Positions 8,261 to 17,068 of a DNA stretch of 64,000 nucleotides are shown one piece after another; position 1 is the stretch's first letter, and every line of letters starts with the position of its first letter. This DNA is from Oscillospiraceae bacterium (GTDB lineage Bacteria > Bacillota > Clostridia > Oscillospirales > Ruminococcaceae), in NCBI GenBank assembly GCA_025757845.1, contig CP107211.1:1364001-1428000 (forward strand), written 5' to 3'. The notes beneath the pieces are model-generated. The model did no database searches, was not told the DNA's origin, and saw only the letters and a program-made list of their open reading frames with translations. Made by a program: the position numbers and the translations under genes.

Positions 8261-9009
8261 AACAGCCCTCCCCACTGGCAGGCACACAGTGCCGCCAGCA
8301 TCCAGATCTCGGTTTTCTGCAAAAACCACCCGGCCAGATCACCGGTGATGCCGCCGAACTGCTTGCAGGCAACGGCGTGGTACCGCCACAGCACAGCCAG
8401 TGCGGCCAGCATCAGCGCCCAACCACCCAGTGCCAGCATGGCGCAGCACAGTACAGCGGCCAGAAGGGCCAGCACCCGGCGTACAGTGGCTCTGTCGGCT
8501 GCCGAGGCAAAGGTGTGGGCAAGGCCGGTGTTCTTTGCCATGGGGAACGCCGCCACCGCATAGCCGGAGAGCGCCCGTTCCAGCACCAGTGCCATCATCC
8601 AGAGCAGCCCTGCCTGCGGGGTGAACTGTACACAGGCGCACAGGGCCAGATAGGCCGCAAAGTAGCTGCACAGACGGATCACGGCAAAGGCCCCGCAGTG
8701 AGGGTCCTTTAAGATCTCCAGCTTCTTTTCCCGGTCGCCGTAGCTCGAAAGTGCGTCGCAGGTGTCGGCGTAACCGTCCAGATGGATGCCGCCGGTGACC
8801 CAGACCGGGATCAGGCAGAAGCCCGCCGCCCGCGCCGCACCCGGCAGGGGCAGCACGCCGCACAGGAACCACAGCAGCCCGATGACCACCCCGATGAGAG
8901 GGAAGGCGCACATCGCATACCGCATGTTCTTTTCGGTCCAGTTGAACTGCGGCACCGGCACAGCCGAAAACATGGCGAACGCCACGGCAACGGTCTGCAA
9001 AACGATCAT
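8257..9009 (-). CDS. cobS: Adenosylcobinamide-GDP ribazoletransferase (cobalamin synthase)
   Basis: A 250-residue polytopic membrane protein that joins activated cobinamide-GDP to alpha-ribazole (phosphate) to complete the cobamide. It has the invariant acidic motif GGIHLDGYADTCDAL near residue 75 and about six hydrophobic helices. It is bracketed by the two CobU-type genes, with four-base overlaps on both sides. Confidence 0.94.
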   Translation of the reverse strand: MIVLQTVAVAFAMFSAVPVPQFNWTEKNMRYAMCAFPLIGVVIGLLWFLCGVLPLPGAARAAGFCLIPVWVTGGIHLDGYADTCDALSSYGDREKKLEILKDPHCGAFAVIRLCSYFAAYLALCACVQFTPQAGLLWMMALVLERALSGYAVAAFPMAKNTGLAHTFASAADRATVRRVLALLAAVLCCAMLALGGWALMLAALAVLWRYHAVACKQFGGITGDLAGWFLQKTEIWMLAALCACQWGGLL

Positions 9010-9527
9010 TTTTCCACTCCTTTATAATAAACAGGGATGCCGCACACCACCCGCACCACGGCGTCGGCCCGGGCGGCCAGCGCGTTGTTCACCTGCGCCA
9101 GCGCCAGCAGATAGCGGTCGGTGTCGCCTGCGTAGTCGGTCCCGCCGCTGAACACCTCGTTGGAGACGACGATCAGGGTTTCACACTGGGCATACACGGC
9201 GTCCAGCCCGGAAAGAATGGCCTGCGCGGTCTGCGGCCCGGCCCCGGCGGGATCATAGAGCTCGTTGGCAGTCAGGTTGCCCAGATCTTCCAGCAACGCG
9301 GTACCACGGGCGGGCAGATGCACGGCGTCCAGATGCAGGGGGCACTCCACCGTTTCAAACTGTTTTGCCGCCCGCATTCTGCGGTGCTTTTCCACCCGGG
9401 CGGCACATTCGGCGTCCCACACCTGCATGGTGGCTAGATAATAGCGCGGCAGAGTGCTGCGCAGTACCAGACTCTCGGCGTATTCGCTTTTTCCGCTGGC
9501 CGCCCCGCCGATCACCAGCGTCAGCAT
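9006..9527 (-). CDS. cobU: Adenosylcobinamide kinase / adenosylcobinamide-phosphate guanylyltransferase
   Basis: A 173-residue RecA-fold enzyme that phosphorylates cobinamide and transfers GMP to it. The P-loop is GGAASGKSEYAE at the N-terminus; the segment around RVEKHRRMR contains the His expected to be guanylylated; SNEVFSGG and CGIPVYYKG complete the family pattern. The start at 9527 overlaps the cobT end by seven bases; the longer open frame upstream is a shadow of cobT. It is the canonical partner of CobT and CobS in nucleotide-loop assembly. Confidence 0.9.
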   Translation of the reverse strand: MLTLVIGGAASGKSEYAESLVLRSTLPRYYLATMQVWDAECAARVEKHRRMRAAKQFETVECPLHLDAVHLPARGTALLEDLGNLTANELYDPAGAGPQTAQAILSGLDAVYAQCETLIVVSNEVFSGGTDYAGDTDRYLLALAQVNNALAARADAVVRVVCGIPVYYKGVEK

Positions 9528-10585
9528 TGCGGGGTGTACGGCGTGATGCCGCCCTCCGCAAAGGAATAACAGTGGTCGTACACCGCCAGTGCCATGTCCC
9601 ACAGCGGGAGGCTGGCCACAGCGCCGGTGCCCTCGCCCAGATGCAGCCCGGCGGTGAGAAGCGGGGCCTTGCCCAGTGCATCCAGCACCAGACGGGCGGC
9701 AGGCTCCGAGGAACAGTGACTGGCAAACACCGCTTTGGCCGCGGCAGGGCACAGCCGCACGGCGCACAGGGCCGCCACGCCGCTGATGAAGCCGTCCATT
9801 ACCACGGGCACGCCTTCCAGCGCACCGCCCAGAAAGACGCCGCACAGCCCGGCAAGATCAAAGCCGCCCAGCTTGGCCAGCACGTCCAGAGGGTCTGTGG
9901 GGTCCGGCTCGTTGCGCAGGATGCCCCGGCAGATGGCATCCACCTTGCGGGCCAGCCCTTCATCCGAAAGGCCGGCTCCCCGGCCGGTCATCCGTTCCAC
10001 CGGCTGGCCCAGCAGCACCGCTGCCACCGCACTGGAAGTGGTGGTGTTGCCAATGCCCATTTCGCCGGTGGCCAGCAGCTGCACACCGGCAGCTTTCTGC
10101 TCCTGCACCAGCCGGATGCCCCGGCCGACGGCCTCCACAGCCTGGGCGCGGGTCATGGCGGGACCCTGCGTGAAATCGGCAGTACCGGCGGCAATGCGGC
10201 AGTCTGCCACCCCCGGCACCGGGTCTCCGTCCATGCCCATGTCCACGGGCACCACATCGCAGTGGGCAGTACGGGCCATCTGGCACACGCTGGTACGCCG
10301 GGCAGCCAGATTCTCCGCCACTGCGCGGGTCACGCTCTGGTCGGTCTGGCTCACGCCCTGAGCCACCACGCCGTTGTCGGAGCAGAGCACCAGCACAGCC
10401 CGGCGGGAAACATCCAGCGCCGCACTGCCGGTGAGGGCGGCGGCATCTTCCAGCAAAGTTTCCAGTGCGCCCAGCCCGCCCAGAGGTTTGGCCAATCCGG
10501 CCCAGTGGGCGTGGGCGGCGGCGCGGGCAGCTTCATCCGGCGGGGTGATGCCGGAAAGTAAAGTTTTCAGTTCCGTTTCAGTCAT
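9521..10585 (-). CDS. cobT: Nicotinate-nucleotide:dimethylbenzimidazole phosphoribosyltransferase
   Basis: A 354-residue enzyme that activates the lower-ligand base by phosphoribosyl transfer from nicotinate mononucleotide, giving alpha-ribazole phosphate or an analogue. The catalytic Glu is residue 318 in LGEGTGA, matching Glu317 of the Salmonella enzyme, and the GEMGIGNTT loop is present. The start at 10585 overlaps the cbiA stop by eight bases and has an AAGAG site upstream. Which base it uses (benzimidazole, adenine or phenolic) cannot be told from sequence. Confidence 0.95.
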   Translation of the reverse strand: MTETELKTLLSGITPPDEAARAAAHAHWAGLAKPLGGLGALETLLEDAAALTGSAALDVSRRAVLVLCSDNGVVAQGVSQTDQSVTRAVAENLAARRTSVCQMARTAHCDVVPVDMGMDGDPVPGVADCRIAAGTADFTQGPAMTRAQAVEAVGRGIRLVQEQKAAGVQLLATGEMGIGNTTTSSAVAAVLLGQPVERMTGRGAGLSDEGLARKVDAICRGILRNEPDPTDPLDVLAKLGGFDLAGLCGVFLGGALEGVPVVMDGFISGVAALCAVRLCPAAAKAVFASHCSSEPAARLVLDALGKAPLLTAGLHLGEGTGAVASLPLWDMALAVYDHCYSFAEGGITPYTPQC

Positions 10586-11936
10586 GTGTGTTTCTCTTTT
10601 GTCGTTGATAGAACTTTGCACCGCTCACAAAGCGGCGGGGCAGGGGAGTGCCTGCCCAGTAAAGATGCGGGAAACCGGCGTACAAACTCATGCTTGCAAA
10701 TCCGCATTCCCACTGTATTTTTTCGCTTTTCCAAACGGAAAAGTCTGAACCATTGTCGGTGGAATCCCAGTGGTGGAATTCGTGAATATGCAAATGCTCT
10801 CCTGCATGGAACAGCAGGCTGTCGGCTTTGGCGGTCATGTCGGCATAGCCGAACCGCACCAGCCGCCCCACCTTGACGCCTTTGCCGGGCAGAACGCCTG
10901 CCATGGGCCAGGCGGCACCGCTGGCATCTTCCAGCGTCTGCCCCAGATACAGAAAGCCGCCGCACTCTGCCACCGTGGGCAGGCCGCCATTTACGGCATC
11001 CCGGATGGCATCGCGCATGGTTTTGTTTTCGCTCAGCGGCCGGGCATACAGTTCCGGGTAGCCGCCGGGCAGATACAGCCCGCAGATGTCCTCCGGCAGG
11101 GCGGTGTCGTGCACCGGACTGAAGAACACCAGCTCTGCCCCGGCAGTGCGCAGGCAGTCCAGCGTTTCGGCGTAGGCAAAGCAGAATGCCTTATCCTGTG
11201 CCACAGCAATGCGGACGCCCGCCGTTTGCAGAGCAGGCGGAGGCACCGGGGCAGGAGCCGGTCGTTCGGTCAGCGCTTCCAGCGTTGCCCAGTCCAGATT
11301 TGCTTCCAGCGCATCGGCCAGCAGGCCGATCTTCTGGGCAAGATCGGTAATCTCTCCGGCGGTTTTCAGGCCCAGATGGCGGCTCTCCACCACCGCCTGC
11401 GGCAGGCGGGGCAGATACCCCAGCACCGGCAGGCCGGTCTCGGTTTCCAGCAGGGGCTTGAGCATCCGGAAGAGCTTTTCGGAGCAGTCATTCAGCAGGA
11501 TGCCTGCAATGTGGCTCTCCGGTTTGAAATGCACAAGGCCCTGAATCTCTGCGGCCAGCGTCACACTGGCCCCCTTGGGCTGTACCACCAACAGTACCGG
11601 CAGGTCCAGCGCATCGGCCAGCTCCCAGGCACTGGCGCGGGTGGTCAGGCCCTGCCCATCGTAAAAACCCATGGCCCCTTCGCACACCACAGCCCCGTGC
11701 CCGGCGGCATAATAGGCGTACAGTTCCCGTACCGTATTTTTGGCAGAAAGATAAAGATCCAGATTGTGGCTCTCCACCCCCAGCACCGACCGGTGGAACA
11801 TGGGGTCGATATAGTCCGGCCCGCTCTTGAAGGCGCAGGGGCCCATGCCCCGCTTTTTCAAAGCGGCCAGCAGGGCGCAGGTGACGGTGGTCTTGCCGCT
11901 GCCGGAACGCGGTGCGGCGATGACGAACTGCATCAT
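10578..11936 (-). CDS. cbiA: Cobyrinate a,c-diamide synthase
   Basis: A 452-residue amidotransferase that amidates the a and c side chains of cobyrinate. It begins with the P-loop APRSGSGKTT and the CAFKSGPDYIDP stretch typical of CbiA/CobB. The C-terminal glutaminase domain has its nucleophile in VAECGGFLYLG and the partner His in EFHHWD. Length is normal. It overlaps cbiET by four bases; a second ATG directly follows the first, so the start is uncertain by one codon. Confidence 0.95.
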   Translation of the reverse strand: MMQFVIAAPRSGSGKTTVTCALLAALKKRGMGPCAFKSGPDYIDPMFHRSVLGVESHNLDLYLSAKNTVRELYAYYAAGHGAVVCEGAMGFYDGQGLTTRASAWELADALDLPVLLVVQPKGASVTLAAEIQGLVHFKPESHIAGILLNDCSEKLFRMLKPLLETETGLPVLGYLPRLPQAVVESRHLGLKTAGEITDLAQKIGLLADALEANLDWATLEALTERPAPAPVPPPALQTAGVRIAVAQDKAFCFAYAETLDCLRTAGAELVFFSPVHDTALPEDICGLYLPGGYPELYARPLSENKTMRDAIRDAVNGGLPTVAECGGFLYLGQTLEDASGAAWPMAGVLPGKGVKVGRLVRFGYADMTAKADSLLFHAGEHLHIHEFHHWDSTDNGSDFSVWKSEKIQWECGFASMSLYAGFPHLYWAGTPLPRRFVSGAKFYQRQKRNTHD

Positions 11937-13129
11937 TTGCGTTCTCCCGTGATCAGAAAAATGGGGTTGTTGGCGGTCAGCAGGTGGAGCCTGCCTGCCG
12001 GTCTGGTACGGCTCACGGCAAGCTGGGTCACCTCAGCGGAAAGGCCATGAGCCGTAAGGGCTGCAATGGCGGCGCTCAGGGATTCCAGCGCAATGGCGGC
12101 AATGCAGATGCGCGCATTGGCGTTTTTGGCCAGAACCGTGTCCACCACCGCGGCCATGCTGCCCTTGGTGCCGCCAATGAACACGGCATCCGGGGCAGGC
12201 AGGGCTTCCAGTGCGGCAGGGGCACGGCCCTCAATGAGGGAGAGGTTCCACGCCGCAAATTTTTCGCGGTTCCGGCGGATGAGGGCGCAGGCGTCCGGCT
12301 CACACTCCACCGCATACACATGCCCCTGCGGGGCGGCCAGTGCCAGCTCCACGCTCACGCTGCCGGTACCGGCCCCCACGTCCCACAGGGTATCGGCGGG
12401 GCGCACGGCCAGTTTGGCCAGCACGGCGGCCCGCACTTCCTGCTTGGTCATGGGCACCTCGCCCCGGGTGAAGGCCTCATCCGGCAGGCCGGGGGTGCGG
12501 CGTTCCGGGTGCACGGCATGTTCCACCAGCAGGACACTCAGGGAAGCAAAGGTCTGCCCGGCCAGTTCCTGCGCGGTGCCAAAGTGGATCTTTTCGTCGG
12601 GAGTGCCAAGGTTTTCGCCCACAAGGGCGTGGGCATCGCCCAGCCCGGCGGCGGTCAGCGCGGCACACAGGGTGGCCGGGGTCTCGGCCCCGCCGGTGAG
12701 AAAGAATACGGTTTTATGGTTCATGCAGGCAGACACCGGGTCGCAGGCACAGCCGTGGGCAGAAACAAGAGTCCAGTCCTGCCAGGGGCGGCCTACGGCG
12801 GCGGCCAGCAGCTGTACGCTGGAAAGGCCGGGCAGAACCCGGCAGGAGATGCCAAAGGCCCGCAGCATGGGCAGCAGCTGGGATGCGCCGGAGTAGAACC
12901 CGGTATCGCCGCTGTACACCAGCGCAATTTCCTCGTCCGGGTGCGCGGCCAGACAGGCCAGAATTTCGTCCGGTTTGTACAGGGCCTGCCGGTTTCCGGT
13001 GCAGCCCTCCGGCAGTGTGGCCAGCAGCCGCTTTGCGCCCAGAATGCGGTCGGCACCCTGCAGGGCGGCAAGACCCTGTGCGGTCAGGCTGCCGGGGGTG
13101 CCGGAGCCCATACCAATGAGTGTGATCAT
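11933..13129 (-). CDS. cbiET: Cobalt-precorrin-7 C5-methyltransferase / precorrin-6B C15-methyltransferase fusion
   Basis: A 398-residue bifunctional enzyme (CobL-like). The N-terminal ~190 residues are a tetrapyrrole methylase domain beginning LIGMGSGTPG (CbiE). The C-terminal half is a class I SAM methyltransferase with motif I DVGAGTGSVSVELA near residue 240 (CbiT), which also decarboxylates the acetate side chain at C12. The fused form is common in bacteria. It has ATGA overlaps with both neighbours. Confidence 0.94.
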   Translation of the reverse strand: MITLIGMGSGTPGSLTAQGLAALQGADRILGAKRLLATLPEGCTGNRQALYKPDEILACLAAHPDEEIALVYSGDTGFYSGASQLLPMLRAFGISCRVLPGLSSVQLLAAAVGRPWQDWTLVSAHGCACDPVSACMNHKTVFFLTGGAETPATLCAALTAAGLGDAHALVGENLGTPDEKIHFGTAQELAGQTFASLSVLLVEHAVHPERRTPGLPDEAFTRGEVPMTKQEVRAAVLAKLAVRPADTLWDVGAGTGSVSVELALAAPQGHVYAVECEPDACALIRRNREKFAAWNLSLIEGRAPAALEALPAPDAVFIGGTKGSMAAVVDTVLAKNANARICIAAIALESLSAAIAALTAHGLSAEVTQLAVSRTRPAGRLHLLTANNPIFLITGERK

Positions 13130-13866
13130 CCTTTCAGCACCTCCCTGCAGCGGGTCAGGATCTGGTCTGCCGTCTCACCGGTCTCGGCCGGGCGGCGGAT
13201 CACGATGAGCTGGACGCCGGTGTCAGCGGCAGCCTGCGCTTTCTCGGCAAAGCCACCGGCGGCCCCGCCGTCCTTGGTCACGAGAAAGCGAATGGAGAAC
13301 TGCTCCAGTAGGGCCCGGTTCAGCGCGTAGGAGAACGGCCCCTGCAAAGCAAGGATATTCTTGTGAGGGATGTGTGCAGCCTCGCAGGCGGCAATGCCGT
13401 CCAGCGTGGGCAGCACACGGGGGTACAGCCGTTCCGGGGCCAGCTGCGCAAAGGCAGGCAGCTCCTTGGCCCCGGTGGCCAGCAGGACATTGCCCTGCGT
13501 TTGGGCCAGAAAATCCGCCACATGTGCCGCCGACTGGAACACCATGCTCCCGGCAGGCAGGGCACTCGGTGCCCGTAGCAGCCGGTGATATTCCACCCCG
13601 GCGGTGCGGCAGGCTGTGCGGATGTTGCGGGTGGCGTCCACTGCATAGGGGTGGGTGGCGTCTACGCACAGGTCGGCTCCCTGCACAAGGGCGGCCATCT
13701 CGTCCGGGGTCAACCGGCCGCAGTGCACCGTGATGCCGGCAAAGCTGCCCTGTTCCTCGCTGCCCAGCGAGGTGGCCACGCTCACCAGAACGTCCGCCCC
13801 AAGCTGGGCCAGCTGCCGGGAAAAAATGCGGCCCTCGGTGGTGCCGCTGAACACCACTGCCCTCAT
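13126..13866 (-). CDS. cbiJ: Precorrin-6A / cobalt-precorrin-6A reductase
   Basis: A 246-residue NAD(P)H-dependent reductase of the corrin ring. The N-terminus VFSGTTEGR is the family dinucleotide-binding signature, followed by VDATHPYA and later LATGAKEL and VTKDGG. The start at 13866 is set by this N-terminus and by the four-base overlap with the cbiH stop; the longer open frame upstream is a shadow of cbiH. Confidence 0.93.
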   Translation of the reverse strand: MRAVVFSGTTEGRIFSRQLAQLGADVLVSVATSLGSEEQGSFAGITVHCGRLTPDEMAALVQGADLCVDATHPYAVDATRNIRTACRTAGVEYHRLLRAPSALPAGSMVFQSAAHVADFLAQTQGNVLLATGAKELPAFAQLAPERLYPRVLPTLDGIAACEAAHIPHKNILALQGPFSYALNRALLEQFSIRFLVTKDGGAAGGFAEKAQAAADTGVQLIVIRRPAETGETADQILTRCREVLKG

Positions 13867-14597
13867 ACGCGGTACCCCCGCGGCGTGACCATGCGGCCCT
13901 GCAGCACCCGGGTGTTGCGGTTGCCGATGTACACGGTGGTGAACATATCCACGGGCGTCTGTTCCAGCTGGGCCAGCGTCAGCACCTGAGAGCTCTGGCC
14001 CTCCCGGCCGATGTTGCGCACCAGTCCACAGACGGTGTCCGGGGCCTTGCCGTTTTGCAGCAGGATGCGCACGGCCCGGGCCAGATAGTCCGGCCGCCCC
14101 TTGGAAGAAGGGTTGTACACCGCCATGCAGAAATCGCCCATGGCCGCTGCGGCCAGCCGCTTTTCGATGACCTCCCACGGGGTGAGCCGGTCGGAGAGAG
14201 AGAGCACACAGAAATCATGGGCCAGCGGGGCACCCAGCACCGCGCCGCCGCTCAGAGCGGCAGTCAGGCCGGGCACCACCTCCACGGTCACGTCCGGGCA
14301 GCCTTCGGCCAGCTCCAGCAGGGGGCTGGCCATGCCGTACACTCCGGCGTCACCGCTGCACACCAGAGCCACGGTCCGGCCGCTGTGGGCAGTTTCCAGC
14401 GCCCAGCGGCAGCGGTCCAGTTCTTTGGTCATGCCGGTGGCGTAATATTCTTTTTCCGGGTAATAGGGGCGTACCAGATCCAGATAGACCGGATAGCCGC
14501 ACAGCACCTCGGCTTCTTCCAGGGCGCTCTGCGCCTGTGCGGTCAAAAACTGCGGGTCGCCGGGGCCAAGTCCGACCACATATACGATATCAGCCAT
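13863..14597 (-). CDS. cbiH: Cobalt-precorrin-3 C17-methyltransferase
   Basis: A 244-residue SAM-dependent tetrapyrrole methylase that methylates C17 and contracts the ring to the corrin skeleton. Visible motifs are VVGLGPGDPQFLT at the N-terminus, CSGDAGVYGMA near residue 90 and VYNPSSKGR near residue 165, typical of CobJ/CbiH. It overlaps cbiG by eight bases. There is no ferredoxin-like extension, so it is the short CbiH form. Confidence 0.93.
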   Translation of the reverse strand: MADIVYVVGLGPGDPQFLTAQAQSALEEAEVLCGYPVYLDLVRPYYPEKEYYATGMTKELDRCRWALETAHSGRTVALVCSGDAGVYGMASPLLELAEGCPDVTVEVVPGLTAALSGGAVLGAPLAHDFCVLSLSDRLTPWEVIEKRLAAAAMGDFCMAVYNPSSKGRPDYLARAVRILLQNGKAPDTVCGLVRNIGREGQSSQVLTLAQLEQTPVDMFTTVYIGNRNTRVLQGRMVTPRGYRV

Positions 14598-15588
14598 TCT
14601 GCCACCTCCAGTCCGGGGCATAGGGGCACAGCGCCAGCGCAAAGGTCACACCGCCGCCCGCCTGTTTCGGGATGCGGATGCAGCCGCCGGACGCCAGCAC
14701 AGCGGCCCGCTCACACACGTTGTCCACCCCGGTGACGCTTTGCACGAAGGGAGATGGTGTGAACGGCCCGGGCAGTGCCCGCAGCTGCTCCGCAGAATAA
14801 AATGTGATGGGCCAGCCGTGGGCCCGGCAGAACGCCAGCAGCCCGGCCTCGTCAGCCTTCAGGTCGATGCTGGCCGCCGCCGTGATGCACGCCGGGGCAA
14901 GGCTGTGCCGGGCGCAGAAGTCAGCAAAGGCGGCTTCCAACTGCTCGGCACACGTCCCCCTGCGGCAGCCGATGCCCAGCACCCCGATGCGGGGCACCAG
15001 ATGCAAAGCGTCCCCGGCAGGGGAGAGGGTAAGGGCAAAATCGGCTTCGGCAGGGGTCCGTGCAGAATCCACCCCGGCGGGCGGGGTGCCCTGCACGGGA
15101 AACTCAGCGGCAAACCGCACCGACTGCCCGGCCAGCAGCTTGCTGCTGACATGCTTGATGCGCTCCGCTTCCAGCACCGTGCAGTTCTGGTGCTTTGCCC
15201 ACTCGTCCACCGCAAAAATGCCGTGGGCGTCGGTGGCCGTGGTGATCACCGGAACGGCTCCGCACACGGCGGCCAGTGCACGGGCCAGGTCATTGGCACC
15301 GCCCAGATGACCGGACAGCACCGGCACCGCAAAGCGGCCGCATTCGTCCAGTACCACCACCGCCGGGTCCGACGCCTTGCTGCGGCAGTGGGGCGCAATG
15401 GCCCGCACCGCAATGCCCACGGCTCCCACAAAAACAAGGGCGTCGCTCTGCGCAAACTGCAGGGCGGTCCACCCGGCAAGGGAGACGCCGCCGCTGCCGC
15501 AGCGGTCCACACTGCCGGGCAGGGCGTCTGCCAGTCGCCGGGCCAGTGCCAGACCGGTGTCGGTAAAGGCCAGATAGGCCCGGGTCAT
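14590..15588 (-). CDS. cbiG: Cobalt-precorrin-5A hydrolase
   Basis: A 332-residue protein that opens the delta-lactone and releases the two-carbon fragment, a step confined to the anaerobic pathway. It has the central signature VLSGHLGGAND and the C-terminal domain with GIGCRRGTC near residue 220. Its presence, with cbiD and cbiK, identifies the early-cobalt anaerobic route. Confidence 0.94.
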   Translation of the reverse strand: MTRAYLAFTDTGLALARRLADALPGSVDRCGSGGVSLAGWTALQFAQSDALVFVGAVGIAVRAIAPHCRSKASDPAVVVLDECGRFAVPVLSGHLGGANDLARALAAVCGAVPVITTATDAHGIFAVDEWAKHQNCTVLEAERIKHVSSKLLAGQSVRFAAEFPVQGTPPAGVDSARTPAEADFALTLSPAGDALHLVPRIGVLGIGCRRGTCAEQLEAAFADFCARHSLAPACITAAASIDLKADEAGLLAFCRAHGWPITFYSAEQLRALPGPFTPSPFVQSVTGVDNVCERAAVLASGGCIRIPKQAGGGVTFALALCPYAPDWRWQNG

Positions 15589-16346
15589 TGGTCGGACCCC
15601 TTGCGGAACTCGGTGGTAAAACCGGGGTCGTACAGCTTGCTGCGCTCGTACCGGGTGCCAAGGAAATCGCCTGCCACGATGAGCGCTGTTTTGGTGATGC
15701 CGGCGTCGTGCACGCTCTGCGCCAGAGAACCCACGGTACAGCGCACGGTTTTCTGCTCCGGCCAGGTGGCCTTGTATACCACGGCGGCGGGGGTGTCCGG
15801 CGTGTAGGCACCGCCCTGCAGCAGAGCATCCTGCACCTTGTCCACCAGACCGATGGACAGGAAAATCACCATAGTGGCCCCGTGGGCGGCAAGACTGGCC
15901 AGCTTTTCCCGCTCGGGCACCGGGGTGCGGCCTTCCATGCGGGTGATGATCACGGTCTGGCTCACGGTGGGCAGGGTGTATTCGGCATTCAGTGCCGCCG
16001 CCGCGCCGCAGAAGCTGGACACGCCGGGCGTGTCATCGTAGGCGATGCCGTCGGCGTCCAGTGCATCCATCTGCTCCCGGATGGCCCCGTACAGGCAGGG
16101 GTCGCCGGTGTGCAGGCGCACGGTGATTTTGCCGTCTGCCTCCATGGTGCGCATCACATCCAGCACCTGTTCCAACGTCATCTCGGCGCTGTTGTAAATG
16201 GCGCAGCCGGGTTTTGCCAGTCCCAGCAGGGCCGGGTTGACCAGACTGCCCGCGTAGATGATGCAATCAGCCTCCTGCAGCAGGGCTGCGCCCCGCCGAG
16301 TGATCAGGTCCGGGGCACCGGGCCCCGCGCCTACAAAGTGTACCAT
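15585..16346 (-). CDS. cbiF: Cobalt-precorrin-4 C11-methyltransferase
   Basis: A 253-residue SAM-dependent tetrapyrrole methylase. The N-terminal FVGAGPGAPDLIT, the LHTGDPCLYGA stretch near residue 80 and TRMEGRTPVPE are typical of CbiF/CobM. It overlaps cbiG by four bases and follows cbiL after a five-base gap. Confidence 0.94.
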   Translation of the reverse strand: MVHFVGAGPGAPDLITRRGAALLQEADCIIYAGSLVNPALLGLAKPGCAIYNSAEMTLEQVLDVMRTMEADGKITVRLHTGDPCLYGAIREQMDALDADGIAYDDTPGVSSFCGAAAALNAEYTLPTVSQTVIITRMEGRTPVPEREKLASLAAHGATMVIFLSIGLVDKVQDALLQGGAYTPDTPAAVVYKATWPEQKTVRCTVGSLAQSVHDAGITKTALIVAGDFLGTRYERSKLYDPGFTTEFRKGSDQ

Positions 16347-16351
16347 AGCCG

Positions 16352-17068
16352 TTACTCCTTTACCAGTACCGTTGCAAAATATCCGGCCTTGCTGCCATCC
16401 TGCGGCGGGCGCGCAGTCGAAAGGTCGGGGAAGATCGTTTCATCCGGCAGGCCGCAGCTGCACACGAGGGCACTGCGGCTCAACGCACCGTGGGCGTCCA
16501 GGGTGCCCAGCAGGGCGGGCAGCTGACGCCCGGTTTTCATCAGGACTTTCGTGCCGGGGGCGTCCAATACCTCGTCGGCCCGGCTGCCGGGGGCGATGGT
16601 CAGCGGAGCGTCCATGCCGCCGGTAAGGGGCTGATTCAGCCGGGCTGCTGCCGCGCAGAAGCTGGGCACACCCGCCGCCATCGCGGTGGCATAGCCCTGC
16701 GCCTGCAGGATCTCCTGCAGATAGCCAAAGGTGGCATAAATGGACACGTCACCCAGGTTCAGCATGGCCACATCCTGCCCGGCATCCAGAAAAGGCCGCA
16801 CTGCGCTGGCAGCGGTCTCGTGAGAAGCGCGCAGCACGGCGGCGTCCCGGCTCATGACAAACTGCAGGGGCAGGATGGTCTTGCCGTCCAGCTCGCTGCC
16901 CAGCGCCCGGCGGGCGATGTCCAGCGCCAGCATCTGCCCGGAAGCGGTCTGCGGCGCAGCCAGCACCGGGCACTGCCGCAGCAGACGCACGGCCTGCAAA
17001 GTCAGCAGCTCCGGGTCGCCGGGGCCGACGCTGACCCCGTAAAAGGTGCCGGTCATGCGTTGTTCCAT
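16352..17068 (-). CDS. cbiL: Cobalt-factor II / precorrin-2 C20-methyltransferase
   Basis: A 238-residue SAM-dependent methylase and the first ring methylation after cobalt insertion. It shows GVSVGPGDPELLT at the N-terminus, LNLGDVSIYAT near residue 100 and AAGVPSFCAAAA. The ATG at 17068 is preferred over the in-frame ATG at 17056 because AAGGAG lies 11 bases before it; either way the gene overlaps the end of the ATPase-CbiD gene. Confidence 0.93.
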   Translation of the reverse strand: MEQRMTGTFYGVSVGPGDPELLTLQAVRLLRQCPVLAAPQTASGQMLALDIARRALGSELDGKTILPLQFVMSRDAAVLRASHETAASAVRPFLDAGQDVAMLNLGDVSIYATFGYLQEILQAQGYATAMAAGVPSFCAAAARLNQPLTGGMDAPLTIAPGSRADEVLDAPGTKVLMKTGRQLPALLGTLDAHGALSRSALVCSCGLPDETIFPDLSTARPPQDGSKAGYFATVLVKE

